In this document: positions 61,284 through 64,000 of the stretch, piece by piece
How positions within the stretch are numbered: position 1 is the first letter of the stretch
Layout of the letters: every line of letters starts with the position of its first letter
Assembly: GCF_000876655.1 (NCBI RefSeq)
Contig: NZ_JYCN01000009.1
Location: 248,001 to 312,000 of the forward strand
Direction of reading: 5' to 3'
Length of the DNA: 64,000 nucleotides
From: Arthrobacter sp. SPG23
Lineage (GTDB): Bacteria > Actinomycetota > Actinomycetes > Actinomycetales > Micrococcaceae
Notes under the pieces: generated by a model
The model's database searches: none
What the model saw: the letters and a program-made list of their open reading frames with translations, nothing else
Told to the model about the DNA's origin: nothing
Program-made: the position numbers and the translations under genes

Positions 61284-62245
61284 GCCATCTCCATCAGGGG
61301 GTGTTTGGTGTTCCAGCAGGTCAGATGGGCCAGCTGGGGGCGACGTTGGGGGAGTTCGACGGCGATGCCGGCGGCGGTCACCGCTCCGGCGGCGCGGGAG
61401 ATGTTGCGGCTGCGGAGCGCGCCGTGGTTGCGGACCTCCACGGCCGCCGGGCCGCCGTCGAGCGTTCCGAAGTCCATCGCCTGGACGTGGGCGGCGAAGT
61501 CGCGGGCGCGCTGGCCGGCCATCGCCCCGGATGCCACCGTCTGGGGCGGCAGGAGCTCGAGATCGAGCAGGGCCGCCTCGATCAGCTGGCGGTAGTGGCG
61601 GAGGAAGAGCGTGCTGGTGCCGAAGACTTCCAGGAGCAGGGGCTGCTGGCCGCGGCCGATCACCACGCCGCGCTGGCCTTCCAGCGGCTTGGGTGCGTCT
61701 GCGGCGCTGAAGCGGTTCCGTTCCTCCTTGTCGTCCTTGAACCAGTCCATGTGCTGGAGGAGGGAGCTAGTGGCGGAGGCGCCCCGGGCGTTGTCGAAGC
61801 GGCTGACCCGCTCCCAGATTCTGCCCTGGCGGTTGCCGCCGCGCTGCCCGCCGGGGCCGTTGGCCAGCTCGGACCAGACGCTGAGCGGGGCGCGCCGGGC
61901 CTGACGGCGGTGGCTGCTTTCACCTGCTTCCCAGCGGCCGGCCTCGACGCAGAAGGTGTCGATGTCGCGGGTTTCGCCCGGGCCGAGGACGACGTCGCGG
62001 GCACAGGTCCGGTGCTGCTGTCCGCCTTCGAGCAGCTCGCCTTCCAGGAGCAGCGCGGGGTGCGGGCCGTTGTTGGTGACGGTGAGGCGGCCCACCTGGG
62101 CGCCGCCGGCGAGTTCGGTGACGGCGACGTCGGCGTGGGTGCCGGTGCTGATGCCGAGACTGCCCGAGCCGGAGGTCCAGACGGGGAAGATACTCAGGGG
62201 GCCGAGCCTGCTGCCGGCGCCGACGTGGAGCTGTGGGACTTTCAT
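61280..62245 (-). CDS. ARPP-1 family protein
   Basis: 321 residues; GGAGG lies five bases ahead of the ATG. Strand-rich N-terminus (GPLSIFPVW, then AQVGRLTVTNNGPHPALLLE), GELLEGGQQHRTCARDVVL and a Cys-containing FCVEAGRWE, then GVVIGRGQQPLLLEVFG in the C-terminal part. These match the ARPP-1 domain, named for its association with ADP-ribosylglycohydrolases and phosphatases. No enzymatic activity is established. It is translationally coupled to the ARG-phosphatase gene and divergent from the Nudix regulator. Family identification is from memory of the pattern. Confidence 0.78.
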   Translation of the reverse strand: MKVPQLHVGAGSRLGPLSIFPVWTSGSGSLGISTGTHADVAVTELAGGAQVGRLTVTNNGPHPALLLEGELLEGGQQHRTCARDVVLGPGETRDIDTFCVEAGRWEAGESSHRRQARRAPLSVWSELANGPGGQRGGNRQGRIWERVSRFDNARGASATSSLLQHMDWFKDDKEERNRFSAADAPKPLEGQRGVVIGRGQQPLLLEVFGTSTLFLRHYRQLIEAALLDLELLPPQTVASGAMAGQRARDFAAHVQAMDFGTLDGGPAAVEVRNHGALRSRNISRAAGAVTAAGIAVELPQRRPQLAHLTCWNTKHPLMEMA

Positions 62246-62262
62246 GGTGACCTCCAGTTGAT

Positions 62263-62282
62263 TTAATGCATTTCTGCGCTAA
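62263..62282. promoter_or_regulatory. NrtR-type operator box 1
   Basis: TTAATGCATTTCTGCGCTAA: two arms TTAxxGCA around a four-base spacer. It matches box 2 in inverted orientation and lies just before the ARPP-1 gene. Confidence 0.7.
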
Positions 62283-62310
62283 TTGATCCCAGTATGCACG
62301 GCTTGCGTCT

Positions 62311-62330
62311 TTAGCGCAATACTGCGATAA
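62311..62330. promoter_or_regulatory. NrtR-type operator box 2
   Basis: TTAGCGCAATACTGCGATAA: a near-perfect palindrome with arms TTAGCGCA and TGCGATAA. It lies seven bases before the start of the Nudix regulator gene, suggesting autoregulation. Confidence 0.75.
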
Positions 62331-62337
62331 ATAAGGT

Positions 62338-63018
62338 GTGAAGGATTCCAAGAACAGCGCTGCCCCGTCCCTGCTTGACTACCCGCGGCCGTCGGTGGCG
62401 GTGGATACGGCCGTATTGACCGTTGCGGAGGGGAGCGTGTGCGTGCTGCTGGTGCGCCGCGCGGAGGACCATCAGCACGGAAAGTGGGCCCTGCCGGGAA
62501 CGTTCCTGCGTGAACGCGAGACCCTGGCGGATGCGGTGCTGCGCTGCCTGCGCGAGAAGGCAGGTATCTCGGGGCGGGTGCCGCGGCAGCTGCAGGTGTT
62601 TGACGAGCCGGGGCGCGACGACCGCGGCTGGGTGCTGTCGGTGGCGCACGTGGACGTTGTGCCACTGGGGGCACTGCGGGAAGCTCTAGAGTCCGACGGC
62701 GTCAGGCTGGCTTCCGTGATCGGGGAACCGGAGCTGATCGCCGGACTCCCGTACGGGCACGCGGACATTGTGGCCAAGGCGGTGGAGTGGCTGCAGGCTG
62801 CTTACGCGGAGGAGCCGGATCCGGGAGCGCTGCTGGACGGGCCGTTCACGTTGAAGGACCTGCGGGAGCTGCACGAGGCGGTGGCCGGTGCCCCGTTGAT
62901 GCGGGACACATTCCGGCGGTTCATGGAGCCTAAGCTGGCCGGGACCGGGCAGATGTCCGACGGGACGCGGGGGAGGCCTTCGCGGTTGTGGGTGCGGGGG
63001 GAACTAGCAGCTGGCTAA
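62338..63018 (+). CDS. NrtR-like transcriptional regulator (Nudix domain plus winged helix)
   Basis: 226 residues from GTG 62338. Nudix domain (~18-150): AVLTVAEGSVCVLLVRRAED and GKWALPGTFLRERETLADAV, where the Nudix box (GX5EX7REUXEEXGU) is degenerate (ETLADAVLRCLREKAGI), as expected for the non-catalytic NrtR sensors. The C-terminal winged helix (~155-225) holds FTLKDLRELHEAVAG and RDTFRRFMEPKLAG. NrtR proteins sense ADP-ribose or NAD-related ligands and repress NAD genes. Here the divergent ARPP-1/ARG genes and the two operator boxes suggest it controls an ADP-ribose system. Confidence 0.85.
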   Translation: MKDSKNSAAPSLLDYPRPSVAVDTAVLTVAEGSVCVLLVRRAEDHQHGKWALPGTFLRERETLADAVLRCLREKAGISGRVPRQLQVFDEPGRDDRGWVLSVAHVDVVPLGALREALESDGVRLASVIGEPELIAGLPYGHADIVAKAVEWLQAAYAEEPDPGALLDGPFTLKDLRELHEAVAGAPLMRDTFRRFMEPKLAGTGQMSDGTRGRPSRLWVRGELAAG

Positions 63019-63275
63019 TCGCGCAATCCGCGTGGCTGACACAAGCCGCCTCGTGGGAGACACGGGGCAGCCCTGTCAGCAGCAAGGGGCTAAAAGTCGG
63101 CTCCGACGTGGCTTGCCCCGCTGTGCCGTCGGTGGCAGTTGTTGGGCCATATCCAGCGAGTACGCGACGGAGCTTCAGGATATGAAGGCGATTCAGGGTT
63201 TCGGCGCAAAGTTGTCGGAGATAGCTGTTAGAAATAACTTCGTAGGTCTACCGTGCGGTAACCGGATGGGGGAGC
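63019..63275. other. Intergenic stretch before the right-edge gene
   Basis: No supported gene or hairpin. GC falls from here on, so the boundary of a transferred segment may lie in it. Confidence 0.45.
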
Positions 63276-64000
63276 ATGGAATCGCATTCTTGGGACTACG
63301 ATCAGTGGCAAAGTGAACTCGATCGTGTTCTACTTCGCGGACGTAACAACACGGACCCGGTGGTCGTGTTCGTGAGCCGCGAGATGCTAGAAGAGAATTT
63401 TCCCTTTTTTGAGGCACCGCTAGATTCCCTGGCTCGGGCAGTTCTGAACGCTATGCGGCCGGACTCTCCAAGTAAGGCGTTCGCGCCGATAAGGCAACGC
63501 CTAACGGTCTGGGAGAAGAGCTCGAGGAGTTTGGTTCCCCCTATTCTTCCCTTGGTTGCTTTGACGGTTGCAGCCGCAGCGGACATGGGGGCCGATGAAA
63601 GGGGCGGGCCGCTCATGTACTACGGTCGCCTTCAGGAGATCCTCGGAGAGCCTATAACTGCTCAGCAATTGAGCAATTCGTTCGAGGACGTTGCGTGGAT
63701 GTGGCGAACACTAAGCCAGTGGATCACCGAGCAACAGTGGTTGGGTCCGAGCACGATCCTTGAGGACACGCACCTGTCGAGAATCGGGTTTGCACGCTCT
63801 CAGGCTGTGATATCGAAACAGGACGCCGCAAACTTGCGTGACTTCTTCTTCTCAATCGGCAGAGGAAAACTGGACGATCTCACCCCCCGGCAGCTCTTGT
63901 CCGAGCTGATGCGGTGGAACCGAAAGTTCAAGCGCTTGAGCCGAGTCCTTACGCGGTCGTTGGAGGGTGATCAGACGGGCCCGGAAATGAAGTTGCTAGC
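63276..64000 (+). CDS. Unrecognised protein, N-terminal part (cut by the window edge)
   Basis: ATG 63276 with GGGGG four bases ahead; the frame stays open to the last base (241 codons). It starts MESHSWDYDQWQSELDRVLL, a hydrophilic helical protein with a hydrophobic segment PPILPLVALTVAAAADMG (~90-107) followed by YYGRLQEILG and a Trp-rich region VAWMWRTLSQWITEQQWLGP. No motif recognised, no signal peptide. Lower GC and mixed codon use than the metabolic genes. Its style is that of large accessory or defence-island proteins, but function cannot be assigned from this part. Confidence 0.65.
   Translation, partial: MESHSWDYDQWQSELDRVLLRGRNNTDPVVVFVSREMLEENFPFFEAPLDSLARAVLNAMRPDSPSKAFAPIRQRLTVWEKSSRSLVPPILPLVALTVAAAADMGADERGGPLMYYGRLQEILGEPITAQQLSNSFEDVAWMWRTLSQWITEQQWLGPSTILEDTHLSRIGFARSQAVISKQDAANLRDFFFSIGRGKLDDLTPRQLLSELMRWNRKFKRLSRVLTRSLEGDQTGPEMKLL

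Overview
The window is high-GC DNA from an actinobacterium. Protein style points to the Arthrobacter/Pseudarthrobacter group (Micrococcaceae): DUF3830, Ehu-type uptake, a CUT1 sugar transporter with no ATPase of its own, and GTG/TTG starts behind strong Shine-Dalgarno sites. No rRNA, tRNA or CRISPR array was seen. The window alternates between intact metabolic operons and short scarred stretches with truncated genes, an IS110 remnant and lower GC, as expected of a flexible chromosomal region.

Layout. 0-4.4 kb: the end of an OFA-type MFS carrier with a 47-aa membrane partner, then a scarred stretch (21-bp tandem repeat, doubly deleted MHS transporter, secreted protein with a tiny membrane protein, headless prolyl aminopeptidase, IS110 remnant). 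4.4-10.4 kb: a fructan-type sugar operon (GH32 enzyme, binding lipoprotein, two permeases, LacI regulator) behind three 18-bp LacI-type operators; the first permease carries a one-base frameshift. 10.4-12.4 kb: small membrane and hypothetical genes.

12.5-33.2 kb: a large catabolic island. It holds an Ehu-like polar amino-acid/ectoine ABC transporter, RidA, two EutA/maleate-isomerase-like proteins, an amidase, DUF3830, a GntR/FCD regulator, an M20 deacylase, a PLP aminotransferase, an M24 protein resembling ectoine hydrolase (DoeA/EutD), a 2-hydroxyacid dehydrogenase, a class III aminotransferase, a fused FAD/Fe-S oxidase, a semialdehyde dehydrogenase and an MHS transporter. Copies of the palindrome ATTGTnnACAAT lie upstream of each divergent or leading gene, so the island looks like one regulon, probably of the GntR protein at 20157. 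I infer import and stepwise breakdown of ectoine or a related N-acylated or cyclic diamino acid.

33.2-45.7 kb: gene remnants (C-N hydrolase, diacylglycerol kinase), a methyltransferase, a TPP-enzyme/Lrp/aminotransferase/permease amino-acid cluster, a Gly/Ala-rich protein of unknown function, two small zinc-binding proteins and a variant PD-(D/E)XK nuclease.

45.7-62.3 kb, nearly all on the minus strand: the most unusual part. An AddA-like helicase-nuclease and an AddB-like nuclease overlap by 4 bases. They are followed upstream by a two-TM protein, a coiled-coil protein, a fusion of an SF2 helicase with a complete primary-type sigma-70 factor, and a NERD-helicase. Beyond lie a repeat-bearing protein, an RNase H, and an ADP-ribose module (ADP-ribosylglycohydrolase-phosphatase fusion plus ARPP-1) divergent from an NrtR-like Nudix regulator with two matching operators. 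Joint function in DNA repair, stress or defence is inference. The right edge cuts an unrecognised lower-GC gene.
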